A DNA stretch of 64,000 nucleotides from positions 94,140-158,139 of the forward strand of contig NZ_JAABLM010000009.1 in assembly GCF_009915155.1 (NCBI RefSeq), read 5' to 3'. The notes beneath the pieces were generated by a model that worked only from the letters and a program-made list of their open reading frames with translations, did not search any database and was not told the origin of the DNA. Numbering within the stretch: the stretch's first letter is position 1; each line of letters starts with the position of its first letter. The position numbers and the translations under genes are program-made. Below are positions 36,401 through 45,677 of this stretch, one piece after another. Source of the DNA: Flavobacterium ichthyis (lineage in GTDB: Bacteria > Bacteroidota > Bacteroidia > Flavobacteriales > Flavobacteriaceae).

Positions 36401-37618
36401 ATGACAAAAACTATTAAAATATACATTGCTATTTTAGTCTTGCTGTTGGTTGGAACGGTTTACATTGACGCCACACGACCAAAACCAATTGATTGGACGC
36501 CAAATTATGACATTAGCAAAAAAACACCGCTTGGGCTAAAAGTTTTTGATAAGGAAGTGACGAAACTTTTTGGCAAAGAAAAAATTCAGCGGGTAAGCCA
36601 AACCGCTTATGAATTTTTAGAACCTCAGTATAATTATGACTCGCTCGTAAAAACTTACAACATCAGCGGAACCATGATATATATTGCAAAAGAATATAAC
36701 ATTGACGACGAATCGACTCAAGAATTATTGTATTTTGCCGATCACGGAAATAAAATTTTTATCAGTTCCGAAACGTTTCCGGAGAAGTTGATGGACAGCT
36801 TAAAATTTGATTATTCGTCAAAATTTAATCCTTCTGACAAAATTTTTACATGGGTGGCCAATCCGAATTTGGGCACGGAAAAAGTCAATACAACTATTGG
36901 TAACGGATTTAATTATTTCAAAAAAATTGATACGCTTACCACTGAAGTTTTAGGCTACCGAATTAATCAAAAAGATACGGCCACAACGTTTATCCGTGTG
37001 CCGTTTGGCAAAGGCGAATTTTTGCTTCACATCCAACCGAACATTTTTACCAATTATCATTTGCTCAAAAATAAAAATTACCAACTCGCCGAAAAAACCC
37101 TTGCGTATGCACAAAACAAAAATATCTATTGGTTAATCAAAGGACAAAGCGGTGAAGTGATTTCAAATTCAAAACTGCGGTATATTTTGAGTCAACCGCC
37201 GTTAAAAGCCGCTTGGTACGTGTTTTTGTTCGGTTTGTTAGTATTCGTTATTTTTAATGTGAAAAGAAAACAACGCATCGTCCCGATTGTCAAACCAGTT
37301 GAAAATACTACGGTAGAATTTACCAAAACCATCGGAAATTTATATTTTCAGGAAGGCGATCACAACAATATTATTGATAAAAAAATTATTTATTTCTTAG
37401 AAAAAATCAGAACCGAATATTTGATTGACACCAGTGTTTTGGATGAAAATTTTGAACAAAAACTACAACAAAAAACCGGCAAGAAACCCGAAGATGTAAG
37501 AAAAGTAATTTCGCTCATTAAAAATTTTAGAAAAGGTTATCATCAAAGTATCGAAGCAGATTTGCTGGAATTAAACGAAGCCATCGAAAAAATAAACTCA
37601 ACAGAAAAAGACACCTAA
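36401..37618 (+). CDS. DUF4350 domain-containing protein
   Basis: A 405-residue protein with an N-terminal helix (IYIAILVLLLVGTVYI), a periplasmic domain of about 240 residues typical of DUF4350 (WTPNYDISKKTPLGLKVF, then FADHGNKIFISSETFP), a second helix (WYVFLFGLLVFVIFNV) and a charged cytoplasmic tail. The fold resembles a glutamine-amidotransferase-like sensor domain without the catalytic Cys. The ATG follows the previous stop codon directly. Expected to work with the MoxR ATPase; function not established. Confidence 0.82.
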   Translation: MTKTIKIYIAILVLLLVGTVYIDATRPKPIDWTPNYDISKKTPLGLKVFDKEVTKLFGKEKIQRVSQTAYEFLEPQYNYDSLVKTYNISGTMIYIAKEYNIDDESTQELLYFADHGNKIFISSETFPEKLMDSLKFDYSSKFNPSDKIFTWVANPNLGTEKVNTTIGNGFNYFKKIDTLTTEVLGYRINQKDTATTFIRVPFGKGEFLLHIQPNIFTNYHLLKNKNYQLAEKTLAYAQNKNIYWLIKGQSGEVISNSKLRYILSQPPLKAAWYVFLFGLLVFVIFNVKRKQRIVPIVKPVENTTVEFTKTIGNLYFQEGDHNNIIDKKIIYFLEKIRTEYLIDTSVLDENFEQKLQQKTGKKPEDVRKVISLIKNFRKGYHQSIEADLLELNEAIEKINSTEKDT

Positions 37619-37628
37619 CATTTTGATT

Positions 37629-38654
37629 ATGGAAGAAAATACAAACGGAAATATACCTGAAAACACCGAAAATATTTCGGAAAATGTAAATTTTAAAGCC
37701 CGTCTCAACCTCGAACCTTTGCAGCAAAGCATTGCCAAAATTCGTCAGGAAATTGCAACGGTAATTGTGGGACAAAATAAAATGATTGACCAGTTATTAG
37801 TGGCGATTTTGTCAAACGGACACGTTTTACTCGAAGGTGTTCCTGGAGTTGCCAAAACCATCACGGCAAAATTATTGGCAAAAACCTTGAGTATTGGCTT
37901 CAACCGTATTCAGTTTACGCCAGATTTGATGCCGTCAGATATTTTAGGTACTTCCGTTTATGACTTAAAATCAAGTGAATTTGAGTTTAGAAAAGGACCT
38001 GTTTTTTCAAATTTGATTTTAATTGACGAAATTAATCGTGCTCCTGCAAAAACCCAAGCGGCACTTTTTGAGGTGATGGAAGAACGCCAAATTACCATGG
38101 ATGGAACACGTTATCAAATGGATGCGCCGTTTTTGGTAATTGCTACGCAAAATCCAATTGAGCAAGAAGGAACTTACCGTTTGCCAGAAGCGCAATTGGA
38201 TCGTTTTTTGTTCAAAATTAATGTGGATTATCCAAAGTTAGCCGAAGAAATTTTAATTCTCCAAAAAGAACATCAGCTCGAAAATCACGGAAAATTAGAA
38301 AATATTCAAGCGATACTTTCTGGCGAAGCAATCAAAAATTATCAGGATTTGGTAAAAAAAATTGTGGTAGAACCCAACTTGATGGAATACATTGCAAAGT
38401 TGGTGATTAATACACGAGAAAATGCTTTTTTATATTTAGGAGCTTCGCCTCGAGCTTCCATCGCGATTCTTAACGCTGCTAAAGGTTTTGCAGCCATTAA
38501 CGGACGTGATTTTGTCACTCCAGAAGATATAAAAGAAGCGGCAATTCCCGTATTACAACATCGTGTTATTGTAACACCAGAACGCGAAATGGAAGGTATT
38601 TCGAGCGTGCAAATCATCAAACAAATTATTGAAACCATCGAAATCCCGAGATAA
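37629..38654 (+). CDS. MoxR-family AAA+ ATPase
   Basis: A 341-residue AAA+ protein of the MoxR class, which remodels or matures partner proteins, often with von Willebrand-type or DUF58 proteins. Walker A GVPGVAKT is at residues 70-77, Walker B LILIDEIN at 129-136, and sensor region IATQNPIEQEGTYRLPEAQLDRF follows. The first 25 residues are polar and variable. The ATG at 37629 is preferred over an upstream TTG at 37623. It follows the DUF4350 gene by 10 bases and precedes DUF58 by 12 bases. Confidence 0.93.
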   Translation: MEENTNGNIPENTENISENVNFKARLNLEPLQQSIAKIRQEIATVIVGQNKMIDQLLVAILSNGHVLLEGVPGVAKTITAKLLAKTLSIGFNRIQFTPDLMPSDILGTSVYDLKSSEFEFRKGPVFSNLILIDEINRAPAKTQAALFEVMEERQITMDGTRYQMDAPFLVIATQNPIEQEGTYRLPEAQLDRFLFKINVDYPKLAEEILILQKEHQLENHGKLENIQAILSGEAIKNYQDLVKKIVVEPNLMEYIAKLVINTRENAFLYLGASPRASIAILNAAKGFAAINGRDFVTPEDIKEAAIPVLQHRVIVTPEREMEGISSVQIIKQIIETIEIPR

Positions 38655-38666
38655 ATTTTATAAAAA

Positions 38667-39998
38667 GTGAGATTCTTCAGACAATTATACCTCAACAATT
38701 TTTTCTTCTACCTGTTAGGAGTGATTGGCATTTGCTACTGTGTTGCCTTTATTTTTCCAGCATTTTACAATGCCGTGAACTATTTATTGTTGGTATTAAT
38801 TGGCTTTTTAGGATTGGATATTTTAATTCTTTTTGCCGCAAAAACTGGGGTTGAAGCCAGCCGAACAACGCCGGAAAAATTGTCTAACGGAGACGAAAAC
38901 GCAATTGGTATTGAAATCAAAAATTATTACACTTTTCCAATTGTCACGAAAATTATCGATGAAATTCCGGAACAATTTCAAGTTAGAAATTTCAATATCA
39001 CAAAAAGAATCAAAGCGTCTTCTCAGGAAAATTTACAATATTTTTTACGACCAACTGCTCGTGGCGAATATTTTTTTGGAAGGTTAAATGTGTACGTAAT
39101 TTCGCCATTACACTTAATTTCCCGTCGTTTCAGTTTTGACAAAGACCAAATGGTTCCCACTTATCCGTCATACATTCAACTCAGAAAGTACGATTTGATG
39201 GCGTTTTCTAACCATCTTTTGCAATATGGCGTGAAAAAAATCAGGCGAATTGGTCATACGATGGAATTTGAACAAATTAAAGAATACGTTCAGGGAGATG
39301 ATTTTAGAACACTGAATTGGAAGGCGACGGCTAAAAAAAATGCCTTCATGGTCAACCAGTTTCAGGACGAAAAATCGCAATCAGTTTATATGTTGATTGA
39401 CAAAGGTCGTGTGATGAAAATGCCGTTTAATGGCTTGAGTTTATTGGATTACGCCATAAATTCTTCATTGGTTTTGGCAAATGTCATTTTGAAAAAACAA
39501 GACAAAGCCGGACTTTTTTCTTTCTCAAAAAAAGTAGAAAACCGTGTCGCTGCAGAAAGACGTTCGGGACAAATGAACCGCATTTTGGAAAGTTTGTACA
39601 ACGTAAAAACAGATTTTTTTGAAAGCGATTACGGCAGATTATATGCAGATGTCAGAAAAAATATTACCCAAAGGAGTTTGCTGATTTTGTACACCAATTT
39701 CGAAACCATGGACGGTTTAAAACGCCAGTTGACGTATTTGAAAGCGATGGCAAAAAACCACTTGGTGGTCGTAGTGTTTTTTCAAAATACTGAAGTTCAG
39801 GAAATTATAAACAAAAAAGCCGATACCATTCAAGAAGTTTACGATAAAGTAATTGCGGAAAAATTTGCTTTTGAAAAAAGATTGATTGTCAACGAATTAC
39901 GAAAATACGGAATTTATTCGGTGTTAACCCAACCCGAAAACTTGACTTTGGATACTATCAATAAATATCTGGAAATCAAAGCGAGAGGGATTTTGTAG
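38667..39998 (+). CDS. DUF58 domain-containing protein
   Basis: A 443-residue protein starting at GTG, with two hydrophobic helices in the first 60 residues and then a cytoplasmic part. The DUF58 signature is present: EYVQGDDFRTLNWKATAKKNAFMVNQFQDE, split in usual style around residues 210-240, followed by a vWA-like region (SVYMLIDKGRVM) whose MIDAS metal motif DxSxS is altered to DKGR. It should partner the MoxR ATPase. It ends the run that starts at 33749. Confidence 0.9.
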   Translation: MRFFRQLYLNNFFFYLLGVIGICYCVAFIFPAFYNAVNYLLLVLIGFLGLDILILFAAKTGVEASRTTPEKLSNGDENAIGIEIKNYYTFPIVTKIIDEIPEQFQVRNFNITKRIKASSQENLQYFLRPTARGEYFFGRLNVYVISPLHLISRRFSFDKDQMVPTYPSYIQLRKYDLMAFSNHLLQYGVKKIRRIGHTMEFEQIKEYVQGDDFRTLNWKATAKKNAFMVNQFQDEKSQSVYMLIDKGRVMKMPFNGLSLLDYAINSSLVLANVILKKQDKAGLFSFSKKVENRVAAERRSGQMNRILESLYNVKTDFFESDYGRLYADVRKNITQRSLLILYTNFETMDGLKRQLTYLKAMAKNHLVVVVFFQNTEVQEIINKKADTIQEVYDKVIAEKFAFEKRLIVNELRKYGIYSVLTQPENLTLDTINKYLEIKARGIL

Positions 39999-40120
39999 AG
40001 GATTTTAGAATTATGATTTTAGATTTATGAGTAACTTGCAACACGAAAAAATTGACTAAATTCCAAAATCATAAGTCCTAAATCAAATATCTTAAATCAT
40101 AATTCATAATTCCTGACATT
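39999..40120. repeat. AT-rich degenerate inverted repeat between DUF58 and the methyltransferase gene
   Basis: GAATTATGATTTTAGATTT near 40008 has an imperfect inverted partner in AAATCATAATTC near 40095, built from repeated words AAATC/GATTT. Such degenerate AT-rich segments also occur at 44810-44870. No gene is seen. Confidence 0.45.
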
Positions 40121-40906
40121 TTGAAACAAATAACATCTGCTCAAAATCCGTTTATCAAATCGTTGGTTTTGCTTCAAGAAAAATCAAAAGCACGAAAACA
40201 ATCCGGTTCCTTTTTAATAGAAGGAAAACGCGAGATTGACTTGGCGCAAAAAGGCGGTTATGTAATTGAAACGGTTTTATTTGTTCCCGAAATTTTGGCT
40301 TTCGCCGAAGTAAAAAACATTACTAATTCGGCGGAAATCATCGAAATCAGCAAAGAAGTTTACCAGAAATTGGCGTATCGCGACACCACCGAAGGCATTT
40401 TAGCGGTAGCCCAAACCAAAAATCTTTCCCTAAACGAATTAAAATTAAGCGAAAACCCTTTAATTTTAGTGGCAGAAGCTCCCGAAAAACCCGGAAATAT
40501 AGGTGCAATTTTAAGAACCGCAGATGCCGCCAATCTCGATGCCGTGATAATTGCCAATCCAAAAAGCGATTTGTACAACCCGAATATCGTGCGTTCGAGC
40601 GTGGGTTGTCTTTTCACTAACAACATTGCCGTAGGAACTACTAACGAAATCATCACCTTTTTGCAGCAAAAAAATATTAACATTTATTGCGCTACTTTAC
40701 AAAATTCCACCGGTTATCATACGCAAAATTACACCACCCCAACAGCTTTGGTTGTTGGAACTGAAGCCACAGGTTTAACTCAAGAATGGCGGGATAATGC
40801 TACTCAAAACATTATCATTCCCATGCAAGGCGCGATTGATTCGATGAATGTTTCGGTAGCGGCAGCAATTTTAATTTTTGAAGCCAAAAGACAAAGAGGA
40901 TTTTAA
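40121..40906 (+). CDS. SpoU/TrmH-family RNA 2'-O-methyltransferase
   Basis: A 261-residue SPOUT enzyme that methylates the 2'-hydroxyl of a ribose in rRNA or tRNA using SAM. The N-terminal domain (residues 1-100) is the substrate-binding domain with FLIEGKREIDLA. The knotted catalytic domain has motif 1 PGNIGAILRTADAA (124-137, Arg132), motif 2 VVGTEATGL (211-219) and motif 3 IPMQGAIDSMNVSVAAAIL (233-251). It starts at TTG in a canonical family beginning MKQITSAQNPFIKSL. The exact RNA target is uncertain. Confidence 0.92.
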   Translation: MKQITSAQNPFIKSLVLLQEKSKARKQSGSFLIEGKREIDLAQKGGYVIETVLFVPEILAFAEVKNITNSAEIIEISKEVYQKLAYRDTTEGILAVAQTKNLSLNELKLSENPLILVAEAPEKPGNIGAILRTADAANLDAVIIANPKSDLYNPNIVRSSVGCLFTNNIAVGTTNEIITFLQQKNINIYCATLQNSTGYHTQNYTTPTALVVGTEATGLTQEWRDNATQNIIIPMQGAIDSMNVSVAAAILIFEAKRQRGF

Positions 40907-40927
40907 ACTATTTTATTGAAATTAATC

Positions 40928-42448
40928 ATGAAAATTATATTTTATTGCATTACACTTTGTGTATCGTTCAATGGTTTTAGCCAAATTTCTTCAGCGGAAA
41001 TCGACAATGTTGTGGCGAAAACCATGACAACTTTTGATGTTCCCGGAATAGCAGTTGCCGTAATAAAAGACGGAAAAATTATTCACGAAAAAGGTTACGG
41101 CGTAAAATCAATTTTAACCAAAGAAAAGGTAAATGAACACACACTTTTTGGGATTGCTTCAAATAGTAAAGCTTTTACAAGTGCGGCTTTGGCCATTTTG
41201 GTTGATCAAGAAAAATTAAACTGGGATGATAAAGTGATACAGTATCTTCCGGAATTTAAAATGTACAACGATTATGTGACGCAAGAATTTACCATCAGAG
41301 ATTTATTGACGCACAAAAGCGGTTTGGGTCTTGGTGCCGGAGATTTGATGATTTGGCCTGATGGTTCAGATTTTAAAGCTGACGATATTATTAAAAATAT
41401 TCAATATTTAAAACCCGTTTCAGGATTTAGAACTCAATATGACTATGACAATTTGTTGTACATTATTGCTGGAGAAGTGATTCACAAAGCCAGCGGATTG
41501 ACTTGGAACGAATTTGTGGAACAACATTTTTTCGATCCTTTGCAAATGAAAAATTCAGGTTCAACATGGAATAGAGTTCGTGATACGTCAAATGTAATCG
41601 TTCCACACGTGCCAATTGACGGAAAATTAAAAGTGATTTCTCGGTATAAAAACCAAACCTTCGATGCCGCTGCCGGAATTTATTCAAGCGTTCACGACTT
41701 GAGCAATTGGCTGATTATGCAAATGAACAAAGGAAAATTTCAAGACAAAATTATTTTTTCTGAAAAACAGCACAACGAAATGTGGACACCACAAACTTTG
41801 ATGCCAAACCGAACTTCCCCTCCATACAACTCTATTTTCAAAGCTTATGGTTTAGGTTGGCAACTTACTGATGTCAAAGGAAAATTACAAGTTTCGCACA
41901 CGGGTGGTTTGGAAGGAATTGTAACGCAAACCATCATGATTCCTGAAATTAATTTGGGAATAATTGTATTAACTAACCAACAATCTGGTGCGGCATTTAT
42001 GGCGATTTCTAACACCATTAAAGATAGTTATTTAGGTATTGAACCGATTGACCATGTGGCGCAATTTTCTTCAAGAATGCAATCAAATACTGAAAAAGCG
42101 GACAAAATCACAACGGAAGTTTGGAAAACTGTTGAAAACAATAAAAAAAATAAAATCGACTTAAAAAAATATGTTGGAACATATCGAGATAATTGGTTTG
42201 GCGAAATAACCATTTCCAGAGAAAAAGGAAAATTAATTTTTGCATCAAAAAGATCGCCACAGCTCAAAGGGGAAATGTTTTTTCATAAAGAAAATAGTTT
42301 TGTGGTAAAATGGTTCAACCGATACTTCCATGCGGATGCACACGTATTTTTCAACGACAATAATTCAGGATTTACCATGCTACCCATTTCCCCAGAAACC
42401 GATTTTAGCTATGATTTTCAAGATTTAAATTTTGTAAAAGTCAATTAA
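40928..42448 (+). CDS. Serine hydrolase of the class C beta-lactamase / penicillin-binding family
   Basis: A 506-residue exported enzyme. The signal peptide is residues 1-18 (cut before Gln). Active-site motifs are complete: SNSK at 78-81, YDN at 173-175 and HTGG at 324-327. A C-terminal domain of about 110 residues (KYVGTYRDNWFGEITISREKGKL) resembles DUF3471. These proteins act as peptidases, esterases or D-aminopeptidases; beta-lactamase activity cannot be assumed. The ATG at 40928 is preferred over TTG at 40916 because it gives a proper signal peptide. A terminator follows. Confidence 0.9.
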   Translation: MKIIFYCITLCVSFNGFSQISSAEIDNVVAKTMTTFDVPGIAVAVIKDGKIIHEKGYGVKSILTKEKVNEHTLFGIASNSKAFTSAALAILVDQEKLNWDDKVIQYLPEFKMYNDYVTQEFTIRDLLTHKSGLGLGAGDLMIWPDGSDFKADDIIKNIQYLKPVSGFRTQYDYDNLLYIIAGEVIHKASGLTWNEFVEQHFFDPLQMKNSGSTWNRVRDTSNVIVPHVPIDGKLKVISRYKNQTFDAAAGIYSSVHDLSNWLIMQMNKGKFQDKIIFSEKQHNEMWTPQTLMPNRTSPPYNSIFKAYGLGWQLTDVKGKLQVSHTGGLEGIVTQTIMIPEINLGIIVLTNQQSGAAFMAISNTIKDSYLGIEPIDHVAQFSSRMQSNTEKADKITTEVWKTVENNKKNKIDLKKYVGTYRDNWFGEITISREKGKLIFASKRSPQLKGEMFFHKENSFVVKWFNRYFHADAHVFFNDNNSGFTMLPISPETDFSYDFQDLNFVKVN

Positions 42449-42472
42449 AAATATTTCGAAAAATATCTAACA

Positions 42473-42505
42473 AAAAACCATCAATTCACGATGGTTTTTG
42501 TTTTT
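42473..42505 (+). terminator. Intrinsic terminator after the serine hydrolase gene
   Basis: A 10-bp stem (AAAAACCATC with GATGGTTTTT), a 7-base loop and a T-rich tail. Confidence 0.85.
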
Positions 42506-42525
42506 AAGAGAAATTTTTAAAAATA

Positions 42526-42556
42526 TTGCACAATACAAAAGTTTATTTTACTTTTA
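42526..42556 (+). promoter_or_regulatory. Promoter of the relA/spoT gene
   Basis: TTG (42526-42528), 20 bases, then TACTTTTA (42549-42556), 29 bases before the ATG. One mismatch to the -7 consensus. Confidence 0.55.
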
Positions 42557-42585
42557 AAGAGGTACAAACATCCCCATAAAACGCC

Positions 42586-44808
42586 ATGACAGAAATAGAT
42601 TTAGAACAAGAAAACAAGGCTATCGCTCGCGAATACAAAGAATTATTGCGTATTAGTTATCAAACACTTACGGAAGATGACAAAAAATTAATTCGGAAAG
42701 CATTTGATGTAGCGGTTGATGCCCATAAAGACCAACGTCGTAAATCAGGCGAAGCCTATATTTTCCATCCCATTGCTGTGGCTAAAATTGTAGCTTCAGA
42801 AATTGGTTTGGGAGCTACTTCTATTGCGGCAGCTTTAATGCATGATGTAGTGGAAGATACGCCAATTACCGTGGAAGATATTGAACGCATGTTTAACCCT
42901 AAAATAGCAAAAATCGTTGAGGGTTTAACTAAAATGGCGCAGGTAAAAACGGACAACGAAATTTCAATTCAAGCCGAAAATTTCCGCAAAATGTTGTTAA
43001 CATTAAACGATGATGTTCGGGTAATTTTAATTAAAATTGCGGATAGATTGCACAATATGCAAACTATGGAATCGATGGTGGATTACAAACAAGCCAAGAT
43101 TGCATCTGAAACATTGTACATCTATGCGCCACTTGCACATCGATTAGGATTGTACAACATTAAAAATCAATTAGAAGATTTAGGATTAAAATACACAGAA
43201 CCAGAAGTTTACAACGATATTGTTTCGAAAATTAAAGAAACTAAAGAACAGCAAGACGCTTATATCAAGTCGATTTCGGATGTGTTGCAAGAATCATTAG
43301 ATGCCGAAAATATTGAATATACCATAAAAGGACGACCTAAATCTATCTTTTCCATTCGCAAAAAAATGTTGGTCCAAGGGGTAACTTTTGACGAAGTTTA
43401 TGACAAATTTGCCCTGAGAATTATTTACAAAGCTAATACTCAGGAAGAAAAATTTCTGGCCTGGAAAATTTATTCAATAGTTACGGATCATTACCGTCCA
43501 AGTCCAAGTCGTTTGCGCGATTGGATTTCTTCACCAAAATCCACCGGTTACGAAGCTTTGCACATTACGGTAATGGGACCAAAAGGGCGATGGGTTGAAA
43601 TTCAAGTCCGAAGTGAACGCATGGATGAAATTGCCGAAAAAGGATATGCCGCACATTACAAATACAAACAAGGCGGAAACGAAGAACACGGTTTGGACAC
43701 TTGGCTGAATTTGCTGAAAGAAGCTCTAGAAAATTCGAGCACCAACAATGCTGTGGATTTCGTTGAAGATTTTAAACTCAATTTATATTCCAAAGAAATT
43801 TATGTTTTTACCCCAAAAGGCGAAATTAAATCCTTACCAAAAGGTGCAACTTCACTCGATTTTGCCTTTAGTATTCACTCCGAAATTGGGGTAAAAACCA
43901 GAGGAACAAGAGTGAACGGAAAATTAGTACCGCTGAATCACGTGTTGAATAGTGGTGATCAGATAGAAATTATTACCTCGCCAAACCAAAAACCAACGCC
44001 ACATTGGTTGGATTATGTGACCACTTCTCGCGCCAGAACGAAAATTAAAAATGTTTTAAACGAAAATACCAAAAAATTAGGCGAAGAAGGAAAAGAATTA
44101 TTGACCAGAAAATTGCGTCATCTAAAAATTACACTCAATGAAACGGTGGTAAATGAATTGGTAACATATTTTAAACTCAAAACCAGTTTAGACCTTTTTT
44201 ACCGCGTGGGAATTGGTGCTATTGACAACCAACAACTAAAAGATTTTGCTTCGCAAAAAAGCAATTCTTTTATGAATTTTTTCAAAAACAGAATCAGAAA
44301 AACGCCTACTGCTAATCCCGAAGTGATTAACAAACCCGAGTTAAGTCAAAATTATGACATGCTGGTTTTTGGCAAAGAACAGGACAAACTGGATTATAAG
44401 TTGGCAACCTGCTGTAACCCAATACCAGGCGACGATGTTTTTGGATTTGTGACGATAAATGAAGGAATTAAGGTTCATAAAAAAGATTGTCCAAATGCCA
44501 TTAGCTTGCAAAGCAATTATGCTTACAGAATTATTCCCGCCAAATGGATTGACTCTACCCAACAAGAATTTAAGGCAATTCTAAACATCACCGGAATGGA
44601 TTCACTAGGATTAACAAATGAGTTAACCAAAGTAATTTCTAACAACATGCACGTGAACATACAAAGTATTTCATTAAGTGGTGATGCGGGAATTTTCAAC
44701 GGACAAGTCGTGGTTATCGTACAAAATAACACGATTTTGAAAAAACTCATTGAAAACATTAAAAAAATTGACGGAATTGATAAAGTAACGAGGATTAATA
44801 AAAGTTAG
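42586..44808 (+). CDS. RelA/SpoT homologue, probably bifunctional (p)ppGpp synthetase/hydrolase
   Basis: A 740-residue enzyme that makes and degrades the stringent-response alarmones. The N-terminal HD hydrolase domain is intact: His61 (YIFHPIA), the pair His86-Asp87 in MHDVVEDTP (Glu90, Asp91) and IADRLHNM further on. The synthetase domain carries GRPKSIFSIRKKM, the YDKFALRIIYK strand, the ATP-loop region SRLRDWISSPKSTGYEALH and EIQVRSERMDEIAEKGYAAH. A TGS domain (IYVFTPKGEIKSLPKGAT) and a C-terminal ACT domain follow. A repeat element separates it from the Fur-family gene. Confidence 0.95.
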   Translation: MTEIDLEQENKAIAREYKELLRISYQTLTEDDKKLIRKAFDVAVDAHKDQRRKSGEAYIFHPIAVAKIVASEIGLGATSIAAALMHDVVEDTPITVEDIERMFNPKIAKIVEGLTKMAQVKTDNEISIQAENFRKMLLTLNDDVRVILIKIADRLHNMQTMESMVDYKQAKIASETLYIYAPLAHRLGLYNIKNQLEDLGLKYTEPEVYNDIVSKIKETKEQQDAYIKSISDVLQESLDAENIEYTIKGRPKSIFSIRKKMLVQGVTFDEVYDKFALRIIYKANTQEEKFLAWKIYSIVTDHYRPSPSRLRDWISSPKSTGYEALHITVMGPKGRWVEIQVRSERMDEIAEKGYAAHYKYKQGGNEEHGLDTWLNLLKEALENSSTNNAVDFVEDFKLNLYSKEIYVFTPKGEIKSLPKGATSLDFAFSIHSEIGVKTRGTRVNGKLVPLNHVLNSGDQIEIITSPNQKPTPHWLDYVTTSRARTKIKNVLNENTKKLGEEGKELLTRKLRHLKITLNETVVNELVTYFKLKTSLDLFYRVGIGAIDNQQLKDFASQKSNSFMNFFKNRIRKTPTANPEVINKPELSQNYDMLVFGKEQDKLDYKLATCCNPIPGDDVFGFVTINEGIKVHKKDCPNAISLQSNYAYRIIPAKWIDSTQQEFKAILNITGMDSLGLTNELTKVISNNMHVNIQSISLSGDAGIFNGQVVVIVQNNTILKKLIENIKKIDGIDKVTRINKS

Positions 44809-44944
44809 AGATTTAGGATTTTCGATATTTGATTTTAGATATTTGATTGTACAATTTCAAATAAAAATGTCGCCAGCATAAATCAATTTGAAATTTATCA
44901 GTTATAATTTTTTTTTCTTCTTCAAATTTTAAATCTACAATCCC

Positions 44945-45110
44945 ATAGCCCCAATTGTAGCGGAAATCCTTGAGAAGAAAAATCTAATTTTTGCCAACAG
45001 TAAAAGCGACTCCCGACGCTTCGGAAGAAGCTCTTTTACTGGCGTTGAAAAAAAGATTTTGCGCCGAAAGATTCTACTACCGAACCTTCAGGACGGGAAG
45101 CAGCTCCTTA
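44945..45110 (+). repeat. Interspersed structured repeat, copy C
   Basis: It starts TAGCCCCAATTG then AGCGGAAATCC and ends with GACGGGAAGCAGCTCC. The centre is a hairpin in which CAGTAAAAGC pairs with GCTCTTTTACTG (imperfect), the same inner words (AAAAGCGAC and GCTCTTTT) as in copy A at 2341-2483. It lies in the 370-base gap between the relA/spoT gene and fur; the rest of that gap is AT-rich with GATTTTAGATATTTG-like words and the fur promoter. Confidence 0.6.
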
Positions 45111-45143
45111 AAAATTTGGCTAAAATTCAATAAACGAGAAACT

Positions 45144-45172
45144 TGAAACTTGAAAAAAATAATTTACCTTTG
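45144..45172 (+). promoter_or_regulatory. Promoter of the Fur-family gene
   Basis: TTG (45144-45146), 18 bases, then TACCTTTG (45165-45172), a full -7 match. The ATG at 45179 starts 7 bases after the last base of the box, so the transcript probably has no leader. Confidence 0.7.
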
Positions 45173-45178
45173 CAGGAT

Positions 45179-45643
45179 ATGACACTCATCTCTGTTGACA
45201 ATAATAAAAATCAGGAAATTGTAAAAAATGTTTTTACAAAATATCTTGAAACCAAAGGGCACCGAAAAACGCCGGAACGCTACGCAATTTTGCAGGAAAT
45301 TTACGATAATGAAGAGCATTTTGACATCGAATCATTGTATATCAAGATGAAAAATAAAAATTATCGGGTGAGTCGTGCTACGCTTTACAACACGATTGAA
45401 TTGCTGCTGGATTGTGCTTTGGTGCGAAAACATCAGTTTGGGCAAAACCAAGCGCATTACGAAAAATCATATTTCGATAAGCAACACGATCACATTATAA
45501 TGACCGATACAGGCGAAGTTATTGAGTTTTGCGATCCGAGAATTCAAACGATTAAAAAAACAATCGAAGAAATTTTTGACATCGAAATCCATAATCACTC
45601 GCTTTATTTTTATGGCAACAGAAAGGTGAAAACTACTGAATAA
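45179..45643 (+). CDS. Fur-family transcriptional regulator
   Basis: A 154-residue metal- or peroxide-responsive repressor. The winged helix covers residues 20-85 ([16 protein letters not shown], then [17 protein letters not shown]). The dimerisation domain has the metal motif HDHIIM (His103, Asp104, His105) and [12 protein letters not shown]. The two-Cys zinc pair found in classical Fur (CxxC before VIEF) is replaced by TDTG, leaving a single Cys118, so the structural zinc site is missing or different. The ATG at 45179 is required by the promoter; a longer frame from 45143 would begin upstream of the transcription start. purA follows 34 bases later. Confidence 0.93.
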   Translation: MTLISVDNNKNQEIVKNVFTKYLETKGHRKTPERYAILQEIYDNEEHFDIESLYIKMKNKNYRVSRATLYNTIELLLDCALVRKHQFGQNQAHYEKSYFDKQHDHIIMTDTGEVIEFCDPRIQTIKKTIEEIFDIEIHNHSLYFYGNRKVKTTE

Positions 45644-45677
45644 CTTCACAAAAAAATAAACAACTAACAACTAAAAA

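Noticed and set aside
40928..42448. Naming the serine hydrolase as a beta-lactamase resistance gene
   Set aside because: The SxxK, YxN and HTGG motifs are shared with many peptidases and esterases, and the C-terminal extra domain is not typical of resistance enzymes.
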